A DNA stretch of 12,878 nt from NCBI GenBank assembly GCA_025056955.1, contig JANWYL010000068.1:1-12878 (forward strand). The letters run 5' to 3'. Under the pieces are notes generated by a model that saw only the letters and a program-made list of their open reading frames with translations, did not search any database and was not told the DNA's origin. The stretch comes from Sandaracinaceae bacterium. GTDB lineage: Bacteria > Myxococcota_A > Polyangia > Polyangiales > Sandaracinaceae. Shown piece by piece: positions 1-7,084 of this stretch. Positions within the stretch are counted from its first letter, which is position 1. Each line of letters opens with the position of its first letter. Both the position numbers and the translations under genes were made by a program.

Positions 1-2
1 GT

Positions 3-611
3 GCGGTTTTTGTGTCTGTCGATTATCGCTTGGCTCCTGAACACAAGCTCCCCTGCGCCCATGAAGACGCGCGGATTGCCTTCGAGTGGGTCTATGCAAA
101 ACACAAGGAGCTTGGGATCGACCCCAAGCGCATCGCCCTCGTTGGCGATTCGGCAGGTGCGAATTTGGCCCTCTCTACCGCGATTCATTCGCCTGATGGA
201 CCAAAGGCGCGGGCGGTCGTGGCGATCTACCCTCCAACTGATTTTCGACGGCTCTTTGCTTCGCACCAACGCCTAGGAGAGGGTTTCTTTCTCACCAAGC
301 GCAAGCTTGACTGGTTCCTCGAGCGCATTGTCGACTCCTCAAGAGCGCTTGAGGACCCGCGTCTTTCTGTGCTCCTTGCTCCGCGGCTTGCCCACTTGCC
401 CTACACGCATGTTGTGACAGCGGGCTTTGATCCCTTGCGCGATGAAGGCGAGGCTTTCGTCGAGAGGCTTCGTCGGGAGGGTGTGCCTTCGAGTCACAGG
501 GAGGAAAAAGCGCTGATTCATGGGTTTTTCTCAATGGGGGGCGTTGTGCAGGAAGCGGCCTGGGCGATCGAGAGGATTTCGACGGTCATTCGCGAGGTGC
601 TGCATGCGTAG
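3..611 (+). CDS. alpha/beta hydrolase of the HSL (hormone-sensitive lipase) esterase family, 3' part
   Basis: The frame is open from base 3 to a TAG at 609-611; the 5' part, which should hold the oxyanion HGGG motif, lies outside the window. The visible 202 residues show the features of the HSL (family IV) esterase/lipase fold: the conserved segment VDYRLAPEH near the start, the nucleophile elbow GDSAG (about residue 55), an acid region reading GFDPLRDEGEAF, and a His region reading LIHGFF. These give Ser, Asp and His candidates for the triad. Family members hydrolyse short-chain esters in the cytoplasm; the substrate cannot be told from sequence. The last 26 bp overlap the end of the convergent HEAT-repeat gene. 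An internal GTG at base 12 is not the real start, because the conserved coding signal continues upstream of it. Confidence 0.93.
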   Translation, partial: AVFVSVDYRLAPEHKLPCAHEDARIAFEWVYAKHKELGIDPKRIALVGDSAGANLALSTAIHSPDGPKARAVVAIYPPTDFRRLFASHQRLGEGFFLTKRKLDWFLERIVDSSRALEDPRLSVLLAPRLAHLPYTHVVTAGFDPLRDEGEAFVERLRREGVPSSHREEKALIHGFFSMGGVVQEAAWAIERISTVIREVLHA

Positions 612-1155
612 GCCTTGAGGCGAGGGCTTTTTCGATTTGGATGCGAAGCGCTGGATCGGCGTGAGGGATGGCGAGGTCGCGAAGAAGGGCACGCAAGTGG
701 TCTTTTGCAGGTGTGATGCGGAAGAGGTAGAGGAGGTCTTCGATTGCTGCACGGCGCAAAAATGGCTTTCCGCTTTCGATGATGGTGCGAAGGAGAGGCA
801 CGGCACGCTCATGCTCGACTTCGACCAAAGCGCGCAGGACAAAGCGGGCAAGCACCTCATCCGACGCGTCGAGAAGTGCGCGCAGGGCCTGGCGGGCGGA
901 TTCGCTGCGAAAATGGGCAAGGGCCCTCGCTGCTCGGCGGCGCAAGGGAAGGGGGCGGCGGGGGTCAGAGGCGATTTCAAAGAGCGCAAGCATCCCCTCT
1001 TCACCATGGCGTGTCCAAAAAGATGGAGGTGGAGGGGTGTCAATTGCCAAAAGGGCCGCCTCAAAGTGCTGGAGCAGGCGGCTTTTGGATTGGGCCTGTG
1101 CCAGGGGGCATGGCATCAAGAAAAGGCATCCGAGGACAAAAACGAAGCGCTTCAT
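586..1155 (-). CDS. exported HEAT-repeat protein
   Basis: This 189-residue protein starts with a clear signal peptide (basic MKR, hydrophobic core, likely cut after AQA at about residue 21), so it should reach the periplasm. The rest, from about residue 45 to 180, is a run of helix pairs of HEAT/PBS-lyase type: repeated patterns such as PLPLRRRAARALAHF, EVLARFVLRALVEV and PFLRRAAIEDLLYLF, rich in Ala, Leu and Arg. HEAT repeats bind proteins and have no catalytic residues, so the role is probably as scaffold or partner. Its ATG shares an ATGA overlap (1152-1155) with the stop of the upstream metzincin gene, so the two are very likely co-transcribed and translationally coupled; the HEAT protein may serve the protease, which is inference. 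Its 3' end overlaps the convergent esterase by 26 bp. Confidence 0.85.
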   Translation of the reverse strand: MKRFVFVLGCLFLMPCPLAQAQSKSRLLQHFEAALLAIDTPPPPSFWTRHGEEGMLALFEIASDPRRPLPLRRRAARALAHFRSESARQALRALLDASDEVLARFVLRALVEVEHERAVPLLRTIIESGKPFLRRAAIEDLLYLFRITPAKDHLRALLRDLAIPHADPALRIQIEKALASRPTHAAPRE

Positions 1156-2669
1156 CGGAGCACCATGGCACGTTCAAGGATTTGACGTTGACGGGGGCTG
1201 AGTTGGGGGTCTTCAAAGTTCCCAAGCCAAAACATCAGGTTTTCTGCGCCGCGGCCCACGCATTCCTCAGGTGCTAGCACCCCATCCATGTTGGCGTCGT
1301 GTTCGGGTTTGCATTCGGGGGTATCGGACAAGGGTTCGAAGACAGAGCCATCGGCTTCGCTCGTGTGAAAGAGGCCAGCGAAGTGGGCAAATTCATGGAC
1401 AAGCACAGAGGCGAACACATGGGTCCAGGATCCAGGACCTGGCCAGTTTTGGATGTCTTCCAAGGCGATGATGATGCCAGATGCCCGGGTGCCGTGGCTT
1501 CCCATAGGCCCTGGGAGGCTGCCTGCTGTGCCAAAGAAATCGGCCGCACTTCTGATCAGAAAAACAGGCAGAGATGGTCGGGGATTGCCTGCAGAGAGCG
1601 CCAAAATATCGCCGACTTCCATCCGTTCCGAAGTACTTGGTTCTTCGATGATGGCATGCGTTTCGGCCAAGGAGCCAGGAAGGTTGAAGTGGCGGATCCG
1701 GCCAAGCTCAAGCCCAAAGCGACGAAGGAGGGCATCGAGGACCGAAAGGGCTGGCGCAAGGTCCGGAGGAGGCATGCGGTTAATGGGCGGCGAGACACCG
1801 ATTGACACAAAGTCGAGGTCAAGGGTCCTTCCTCCTCTGTTTCTCTCGATTCCCAAACGGGTAAACTCGAAGGTGCGGCTTAGGTAGATGCGCGCCACAA
1901 AGCCCGTGCCTTCAGGGAAGTCCCGATCGCCATTGGAAATCAGGATGGGGAGGACACCTCCTAGGCTTGGAAGCGCGACCAGGGGCTGAGGGCTCATTCC
2001 GAGGAGGCTTATGTCGAAAAGACGCCTTCCATCGCTTGTATCGATTGTGAGCACAGACCAGAAGGGGTCATCATCACCAGCCACATGGAGAAAAAGCTGG
2101 GCCAAGGCCGAGGAGGGGGGGATTTCAAAGGTGTGCAAGGTGCTCCTTGGTGCCAGGCGGACGTCTTCTCGCCTGCTCAGGCGCACACCCTCAGGCAGAA
2201 CCACCCATGGGATACAGGCTTGAGTGAACTGAAGAGAAGAGGGGCCTCGGGGAATGGGAACACGGGCGCACCGCTCTTCTTCTCCACAATCGCTTGCATC
2301 AGCGCAGGGGCGGACGCATCCCCCAAAAAGGGTGCACAGGCCATGACTGCAATCGATTGGTGAGTTGCATTCGCTTAGGGGATCAAGAGGGCCAACCCGG
2401 GGCCCACATCGCAGGCGAACTTCAGCCAGGTCCTCGGGAGGAGCCTCGAAATCGTGAACGCACAAAGAAGAGGGGCACTCACGATCCCTCGCACAGTACA
2501 GTGGCAGCGCATCCTTTTCAAGAGGGGCATCGGGCAGTGCATCAGAAAGAGGTATGGCATCCACAGCGACATCGGGAGCAGCGTCTCCTTCAGCGCGCAT
2601 GTGGACGCGATAGCATCCAAAAAAGCACAAGGCTTGTACCAAGGCCAAGGTCCTGACTTCAAAACGCAT
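1152..2669 (-). CDS. putative metzincin zinc metalloprotease (M43/pappalysin-like), Cys-rich lipoprotein
   Basis: The 505-residue product has the full metzincin zinc motif HExxHxxGxxH at residues 425-435 (HEFAHFAGLFH), an SDTPEC segment at 448-453 as in M43 cytophagalysin/pappalysin enzymes, and a Met-turn candidate NLM with Met479. Between them lies a DANMDG loop that resembles a calcium site. The N-terminus (MRFEVR, hydrophobic stretch, Cys19) looks like a lipoprotein signal, though FFGC is a weak lipobox. Residues of about 55 to 150 are Cys-rich, and the middle part looks like beta sandwich; neither has a function I can name. The ATG at 2669 is chosen because AAGGA stands 10 nt upstream; longer starts at 2699 and 2765 lack a ribosome site and add non-signal residues. 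The gene is followed by the coupled HEAT-repeat gene. Proteolysis is inferred from motifs; the substrate is unknown. Confidence 0.85.
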   Translation of the reverse strand: MRFEVRTLALVQALCFFGCYRVHMRAEGDAAPDVAVDAIPLSDALPDAPLEKDALPLYCARDRECPSSLCVHDFEAPPEDLAEVRLRCGPRVGPLDPLSECNSPIDCSHGLCTLFGGCVRPCADASDCGEEERCARVPIPRGPSSLQFTQACIPWVVLPEGVRLSRREDVRLAPRSTLHTFEIPPSSALAQLFLHVAGDDDPFWSVLTIDTSDGRRLFDISLLGMSPQPLVALPSLGGVLPILISNGDRDFPEGTGFVARIYLSRTFEFTRLGIERNRGGRTLDLDFVSIGVSPPINRMPPPDLAPALSVLDALLRRFGLELGRIRHFNLPGSLAETHAIIEEPSTSERMEVGDILALSAGNPRPSLPVFLIRSAADFFGTAGSLPGPMGSHGTRASGIIIALEDIQNWPGPGSWTHVFASVLVHEFAHFAGLFHTSEADGSVFEPLSDTPECKPEHDANMDGVLAPEECVGRGAENLMFWLGNFEDPQLSPRQRQILERAMVLR

Positions 2670-2810
2670 CCAAAAAGAGTCCTTCAATCCACAACGCATG
2701 GGAAGTGTTTGATGGTTTTTTGGAACGCCGTGAGGAGAACAAAGGCACATCCATTGTTTCCACATGGCGAGGTGCGGCTCGATGGAGATCGGGTCTTAAG
2801 CAGGGGTTGA

Positions 2811-3010
2811 GTGGTTGCTTCATGGGTGAAGGCATTTGGTGAGAAGCATTGGTTGTGGAATTTTGTTGGGGACGTGAATCCGGGCTTGGGTGTGTACGGG
2901 TGCCGCCAAGGTGATACCTCCTGAATTGGGATGGATTCGGTTGGGAGATGTGGGTGATTGATATTTGTTGGGGATTCATCGGATGGGGGGAGGGGAGCGG
3001 TTGAATATGG
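2811..3010 (-). promoter_or_regulatory. C-rich, G-poor transcript segment, candidate Rho utilisation (rut) region
   Basis: Counting by hand, the + strand has 84 G and 21 C in these 200 bases, so a minus-strand RNA would hold 84 C and 21 G. C-over-G regions of this size, free of translation and of stable structure, are the known mark of Rho-dependent termination. It lies downstream of the unknown gene at 3122-3868 and upstream of the metzincin gene. It could therefore end the first unit or attenuate the second. The composition is seen; the role is inferred. Confidence 0.35.
2820..2922 (-). promoter_or_regulatory. candidate leader peptide: consensus Shine-Dalgarno plus 29-codon frame
   Basis: On the minus strand a perfect AGGAGGT (2922-2916) is followed after 6 nt by TTG at 2909 and an open frame of 29 codons ending in TGA at 2820-2822. 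The peptide begins LAAPVHTQ, has five prolines and ends in Pro just before the stop. It sits about 150 bp before the metzincin start and inside the C-rich segment. The ribosome site is the best match to the anti-Shine-Dalgarno sequence that I noticed in the window, but a frame this short can occur by chance and TTG is a weak start. I list it as a possible leader peptide, not as an established gene. Confidence 0.22.
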
Positions 3011-3121
3011 AGGGGGAGGTAAAAAACCATCATGAGAGGCGCGTGAGGTGATTCATGCTTTCTTAAAGGTGCAACGTGCAAACATGCCGAGAATAACGGC
3101 AAGGATTTATGATGCCAAGGG

Positions 3122-3868
3122 TTATTTTTCTGTTTCACCTTTGGCTTTCTTGCGGGTAGGAGATAGCGGCACTTCTGGTTGGGGCTGGACCCTTTCGATG
3201 ATTGCGCTAAGGGGAGGAAGGCCTTTGGGGCGATCGACAATGGTTTTTGGCCCTTCTGTGTTTTTGCTCATAAAAAACTCTCGATGACCGACTTGAGCCA
3301 AGGCTTCCGCAGCCCTGTCAAATGGCACAGAGAGGTGGAGCATGCCATTTCTGACTTCGACCCGCCCTTCTGGCGTGACGCTCAAAACGCCCGCTTCAGC
3401 CCGCATCCAGGTGGCAATTTCGGCTTCGCTGAGTTCCGAGGGGAGGCCGAGGCGTTTTTCGCCTTCGCTGGCCAAGGCATTGGCACGTCTCGAGTCAATG
3501 TCAAAAAGCGCTTCTGCAAAAGCCTCAAAGCTCACAAAGCGATGGCCTCGATAGATTCCACAAGCACGCACGACGGCCATAAGCTCAGCCAGCCTTTCTT
3601 CGTCACCGCTTTCCAGGGCACTCCGAATGCGGTTCACGTAGGCATCGTGGAGCAGGCGTGCATCGCTGTTTTTGAGGCCCGGGATCAACACAGCCACCCG
3701 CGGGTCGTTGAGACGCCCTTTGATTTCTCGGCGCCATATCGCGTCGTCGTCACCCCTCGCAAAGGCCTCAAGCTCTGGCGAAAGGCGCTTCCGCTCTTCT
3801 CGTGGCCGCCGGACCACGCGGACTTCGCCAGTGGCGCTTTGGGAGGGGCTTCGCTTTGAAGATGGCAT
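3122..3868 (-). CDS. hypothetical protein, charged, probably cytoplasmic
   Basis: I do not recognise this 248-residue protein. There is no signal peptide or membrane segment. The first 30 residues are basic and low in complexity (many Arg, Ser, Lys), the last 35 are Pro- and Lys-rich, and both ends are likely disordered. The middle (about 30-210) looks folded and mainly helical, with segments such as DARLLHDAYVNRIRSAL and FVSFEAFAEALFDID, then a short beta-like part around EGRVEVRNGMLHLSVPF. It has a single Cys. It starts at an ATG 30 bp after the stop of the DsbD-like gene, without a clear Shine-Dalgarno sequence, so it is probably read from the same transcript. A long open frame exists on the opposite strand (3179-3859), but its Phe/His-rich product looks like a shadow. 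Confidence 0.75.
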   Translation of the reverse strand: MPSSKRSPSQSATGEVRVVRRPREERKRLSPELEAFARGDDDAIWRREIKGRLNDPRVAVLIPGLKNSDARLLHDAYVNRIRSALESGDEERLAELMAVVRACGIYRGHRFVSFEAFAEALFDIDSRRANALASEGEKRLGLPSELSEAEIATWMRAEAGVLSVTPEGRVEVRNGMLHLSVPFDRAAEALAQVGHREFFMSKNTEGPKTIVDRPKGLPPLSAIIERVQPQPEVPLSPTRKKAKGETEK

Positions 3869-3898
3869 GGGTTTTTTGTAGCAAGCGATTGGGTTTTG

Positions 3899-5236
3899 TC
3901 AGTGCACTTCTTTGAGGATTTTTAGCATTTCCTCTGGCCCGATGAAGCGGGTGATTCGGTAGGCTTCTCTGCCATCGGAGTGGTGGAGCACCACAAAGGG
4001 AAGACCGCGTTGGTCATATCGGGCAAGGAGGGCCTCTTCCTGGGGGGTTTTTTCGGTAAGATCCACCCGCACAGCAACAAAGCGCCTGGCTTCGCGCACG
4101 ATACGAGGGTGGGAAAAAGTCTTTCTTTCGAGTTCGCCACAGGCCCCACACCATTCTGCCCCAAAGTCCAAAATGATGGGGAGGCGCTTTGTGTGGGCTT
4201 CGGCCATCGCCTGTTCAAAGTCACTTCTCCAGACGAGTTTTGCACCCGGGGGAGGGAGCTCCAACCAAATGATGAGGAGAAAGCTCCCAAGGGCAGCCAT
4301 GAGCACGCCGCTTACCTTGCGAAGGCGTTCGATCGGGGACCCTTCCTTGACATCCAGGTGGATGGCACCCATGGGGATCGAAAGAACGAAAAGAAGGGCC
4401 CCTATGCCCAATAGCCAATGGTTCCGTTCAAGGCTTGAGAGGGTTCCATGCATCAATGGCTTGAGGAAATGAAGAGCAACCACCAAAAGCACGATTCCAA
4501 ACGCGCTCTTTATCCACTCAAGCCATCGGCCTGATTTGGGCAAGGCGATGGCGAAAGTGCCAACAACCCAGAACAGGGTGCCGAGCCCCAAGGCATAGGC
4601 CAGCATTCCAATGCTTCCAAGAACGAGGTTGCCTGTTTTGGCGATATAGCTGAGGAGGCTGATCAGGGCAGGGCCCGTGCATGGAGCAGCCACAAATGCA
4701 CAGGCAAAACCCAACGCAAAGGCACCCTTAGGACCAATCCCTCCAAGCTCGGCCAGGCGGTTTTGAAGCGAGGGGGGGAGGTTCAGCTCAAAGAAGCCAA
4801 TCATTGAAGCCGCAAGAAGCGCAAAAAGCAGCGCAAACAAAACATCGAACCATGGCAGAGAGAGCCAGCTTCCGAAAACCCCGCCAGTCCAAGCGACAGC
4901 CAGGCCCATGGGCACAAATGGGGTGGCAATTCCCAAAACGAAAAGGCTCGAAAGGAGAGCTGCTTCAAGCTTGGTTTTGGCCTCACGTGCCCCAAAGACG
5001 CTCACCGTGATTGCGATCATGGGGTAGACACAAGGGGTGAGGGCAGTTCCAAGGCCCACAAGGTAGATCAGCCCAATTGCGATGAGGGTGTTTCCAGAGC
5101 TTAGGGCTGCATCAAAGCGGTTGCTCGCTTCGCTCAGCCAATCGGCACGGCTCACCTTTGCACTAAGGCCCGTTACGGCGAAGAGAAGGAAGAAAATCAC
5201 CTTTTCCATCAAACCCGCTTTCCGAAGCCTTCTCAT
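3899..5236 (-). CDS. dsbD: minimal DsbD: CcdA-like transmembrane electron carrier fused to a periplasmic thioredoxin domain
   Basis: DsbD passes electrons from cytoplasmic thioredoxin to the periplasm. The 445-residue protein has a basic n-region and hydrophobic signal (likely cut after about residue 31), then eight or so hydrophobic segments with the two conserved membrane cysteines in TPCVYP (Cys69) and APCTGP (Cys186). A C-terminal thioredoxin domain follows, with the CxxC site WCGAC at 362-366 and a cis-Pro candidate at 413 (GLPF). The N-terminal DsbD-alpha domain of the E. coli protein, which hands electrons to partners, is missing, so the C-terminal domain or a separate protein must do this. 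The ATG at 5236 is chosen because GGGGGGAG lies 11 nt upstream and it keeps the basic n-region; an ATG at 5209 and a TTG at 5287 are alternatives. It lies 67 bp after leucine dehydrogenase. Confidence 0.9.
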   Translation of the reverse strand: MRRLRKAGLMEKVIFFLLFAVTGLSAKVSRADWLSEASNRFDAALSSGNTLIAIGLIYLVGLGTALTPCVYPMIAITVSVFGAREAKTKLEAALLSSLFVLGIATPFVPMGLAVAWTGGVFGSWLSLPWFDVLFALLFALLAASMIGFFELNLPPSLQNRLAELGGIGPKGAFALGFACAFVAAPCTGPALISLLSYIAKTGNLVLGSIGMLAYALGLGTLFWVVGTFAIALPKSGRWLEWIKSAFGIVLLVVALHFLKPLMHGTLSSLERNHWLLGIGALLFVLSIPMGAIHLDVKEGSPIERLRKVSGVLMAALGSFLLIIWLELPPPGAKLVWRSDFEQAMAEAHTKRLPIILDFGAEWCGACGELERKTFSHPRIVREARRFVAVRVDLTEKTPQEEALLARYDQRGLPFVVLHHSDGREAYRITRFIGPEEMLKILKEVH

Positions 5237-5303
5237 CGAAACATCAGCTCCCCCCTGAAATTTGGGCTTGACTTGAAACGCTCGCAATGGAGAAAACGAA
5301 GCT

Positions 5304-6365
5304 TCAACTCAGTTGGCCAAGGCGTTCTTCAGCGAGGTCGTCGGCGATCCGGTGGGTGGGGACACCCCTTTTCTTCGAGCGCTCAAGGATTTCCATGATG
5401 GTATCGAAGATCGAGACGACTTGGGCACGGATTTTTTCCGGATTAAGAGGGCGTCCTTCGCGCCTGGCCAAGAGCTCCTCACAGACGTTGATGAGACCTC
5501 CTGCATTGATCGCGTAGTCAGGGGCATAAAGGACGCCGCGTTCGTGGAGGAGATCGCCGTGGCGCGCCTCTGCGAGTTGGTTATTGGCTGCACCGGCGAC
5601 AATCCCAGCACGGAGTCTTGAAATGGTGGAGTCGTTGAGGATCGCTCCCAGCGCGCAAGGGGCAAACACGTCGACTTCTGCATCGAAAATGGACTCAGGA
5701 GGGAGGATCTTGGCCCCTGTGCGTTCGGCGACCGCCTTGGCGCGCTCCGGGTGGATGTCACTGATAACGAGCTCTGCCCCTCCCTCAGCGAGATCGCTCG
5801 CCAATTGGGCCCCAACATGGCCCACTCCCTGAATGGCGATGCGAAGCCCTCGCAAGCTTTCGCGCTTCAAAGCAAAACGCACACAAGCTTCGATGCCCAT
5901 TCGCACTCCAAGCGCTGTCCATGGCGAGGGATCCCCGCTGCCTCCTTCTTCGATTGGAAGGCCCGTCACGTGGGGTGTGGCTTTTCGAATTGCGCGCATG
6001 TCCTCGACGCTGGTTCCAGAGTCCTCTGCCGTGATGTAGCGGCCTCCAAGGGCATCGACGAAGCGACCAAAAGAAACAAAGAGCGCCTCGCGATCAAATT
6101 CGCCCTTTGGACGGAGAACCACGCTTTTTCCCCCCCCAAGGGGAAGCTGTGCCAGGGCAGCCTTGTATGTCATCCCGCGCGCGAGACGCAGGACATCAAT
6201 GAGAGCGGCTTCTTCGCTTTCGTAGTCCACAAAGCGGCAGCCACCAAGCGCTGGCCCTCTCGCGACACTGTGGATGGCAATGATCGCTCGAAGCCCTAAG
6301 CGAGCGTCGCAAGCAAAGTGGGCTTCACCAAAGCCGTGGGACTCAATGGCGCGAAATACTTGCAT
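5304..6365 (-). CDS. leucine dehydrogenase (Glu/Leu/Phe/Val dehydrogenase family)
   Basis: This enzyme deaminates L-leucine and related branched-chain amino acids to the 2-oxo acids with NAD+, or runs in reverse. The 353-residue product matches Bacillus-type leucine dehydrogenase along its length and keeps its numbering exactly: Leu40-Gly41-Gly42 in PALGG, Lys68 in MTYK, catalytic Lys80 in GGGK, Ala113 and Asp115 in TAEDSGT. The nucleotide-binding loop GVGHVG (180-185) is followed by Asp203, an acid that favours NAD+ over NADP+. Later motifs include APCALGA, AGAANNQL and APDYAINAGG. In NAGGLINV a Leu takes the place of a Val that lines the side-chain pocket in Bacillus enzymes, so preference within branched-chain or aromatic substrates is not certain. 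The ATG at 6365 is chosen from this alignment; it has no Shine-Dalgarno sequence. A TTG at 6392 would add nine residues. Confidence 0.93.
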   Translation of the reverse strand: MQVFRAIESHGFGEAHFACDARLGLRAIIAIHSVARGPALGGCRFVDYESEEAALIDVLRLARGMTYKAALAQLPLGGGKSVVLRPKGEFDREALFVSFGRFVDALGGRYITAEDSGTSVEDMRAIRKATPHVTGLPIEEGGSGDPSPWTALGVRMGIEACVRFALKRESLRGLRIAIQGVGHVGAQLASDLAEGGAELVISDIHPERAKAVAERTGAKILPPESIFDAEVDVFAPCALGAILNDSTISRLRAGIVAGAANNQLAEARHGDLLHERGVLYAPDYAINAGGLINVCEELLARREGRPLNPEKIRAQVVSIFDTIMEILERSKKRGVPTHRIADDLAEERLGQLS

Positions 6366-6470
6366 GTTTGGCGTGTAACTGAGCCAAGGCAAACGCGCAA
6401 TGACACGGTGCGTCGAATGATGGCGGACCCTATCTCTTGTTCATGCGAAAATAACGTCATGGAATCGGGC
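6366..6470. promoter_or_regulatory. divergent promoter region between leucine dehydrogenase and an unknown lipoprotein
   Basis: The 105 bp between the two divergent starts must hold promoters for both directions. I find no convincing -35/-10 pair by eye. On the minus side, TTGCGC and TACACG stand 17 nt apart with TACACG only 7 nt before the leucine dehydrogenase ATG, which would make that transcript nearly leaderless and would fit its lack of a ribosome site; the match to consensus is poor. The location is firm, the detail is not. Confidence 0.35.
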
Positions 6471-7082
6471 ATGAAAAAGCAACTCATCGCGTGGACGGCT
6501 TGCCTTTTTGTGGCTTGCGTGAGCACGTCTGAAAAAAAGGAAGTGTACTTCGGGCGGGTCGATGGGGCGCCTTCGATGGAATGCTTGCCGGATCTCGATA
6601 TCGACCGGAAAGAACTTTCTTCCCGAATGCGAGGGGCAATGGAAATCGCTGCTGCTTCTTTTCAACGGCCTGCTCCGCCGCCTCCTGAGGATCGGGCGGC
6701 GGATGCCATTTCACGTTGGAGCCAAGGCCCATTTCGCGAATGGCTTCAATGGAAAACGCAGGTTGTGGTCAGCGCCCGCCGGGAACTCGATCTCGCAGCA
6801 GAGGAGAATCATCGCCAACGCATCTTAAGTGGGGCTTTGGTTGGGATGATGTATGAAGATTTGGCCCGGACACTCCTCAAAGTTCCCATGCCAGAAGACT
6901 TGGACGATGAGCCGGAAGTTCGGGCTGCTTTTGAAAACGTAAGAAAAGAGGAAGCACGGCCTTTTCTTGAGTTTTCCCAAGCCGCATATCGGGCTTGTGC
7001 AGCAAATGCCAAGCAACTTCCTGGAATGCGGCAATTTGCTGAGTTTTGCCAGGGGCGCCTTGAGCGCTTGCCTTCGCTTTAG
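6471..7082 (+). CDS. hypothetical lipoprotein, helical
   Basis: This 203-residue protein starts with a lipoprotein-type signal (MKKQ, hydrophobic core, FVAC with Cys16), so it should be anchored to a membrane on the outer side. After a Pro-rich stretch near residues 65-72 the rest is mostly amphipathic helix: an R/E-rich helix (QVVVSARRELDLAAEENHRQ), then segments LSGALVGMMYEDLARTLLKVP and RPFLEFSQAAYRACAANA. Two cysteines close to the end (in RACAAN and EFCQGR) could pair. I do not recognise a domain with known function. The ATG at 6471 is chosen because it gives a proper signal and has GGA 7 nt upstream; longer in-frame starts from 6318 on would place the signal inside the protein and overlap leucine dehydrogenase. 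The gene ends 2 bp from the convergent glutaredoxin lipoprotein. Confidence 0.82.
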   Translation: MKKQLIAWTACLFVACVSTSEKKEVYFGRVDGAPSMECLPDLDIDRKELSSRMRGAMEIAAASFQRPAPPPPEDRAADAISRWSQGPFREWLQWKTQVVVSARRELDLAAEENHRQRILSGALVGMMYEDLARTLLKVPMPEDLDDEPEVRAAFENVRKEEARPFLEFSQAAYRACAANAKQLPGMRQFAEFCQGRLERLPSL

Positions 7083-7084
7083 GC

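Larger units (their letters stand above)
2670..3121. other. 452-bp intergenic region with strong strand bias
   Basis: No convincing gene lies here between two minus-strand genes. The + strand is G/T-rich and C-poor. The end next to the upstream gene holds a small inverted repeat, TGCCG (3085-3089) and CGGCA (3097-3101) with a 7-nt loop; in the minus direction it is followed only by TGTTTG, so it is a weak intrinsic terminator at best. Several G runs (2970-2973, 2985-2990, 2992-2995, 3012-3016) lie on the + strand. The promoter of the metzincin gene should be in this stretch, but I cannot point to a convincing -35/-10 pair. A minus-strand frame covering 2659-3240 is rich in Pro, His and Ser and looks non-coding. 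Confidence 0.7.

Noticed and set aside
2970..3016. Possible G-quadruplex on the + strand
   Set aside because: Four G runs are present, but the loops between them are about 11, 1 and 16 nt, too long for a confident call.
3085..3101. Hairpin TGCCG-loop-CGGCA as an intrinsic terminator
   Set aside because: The stem is only 5 bp and no run of T follows in the minus direction.
2659..3240. 193-codon minus-strand frame across the intergenic gap
   Set aside because: The Pro/His/Ser/Gln-rich product simply reflects C-rich DNA, it has no domain, and it overlaps both flanking genes.
3179..3859. 226-codon + strand frame opposite the unknown 248-residue gene
   Set aside because: The product is Phe/His-rich and irregular, whereas the minus-strand frame has the charged, Ala/Glu/Arg-rich make-up of a normal protein and follows the DsbD gene closely.
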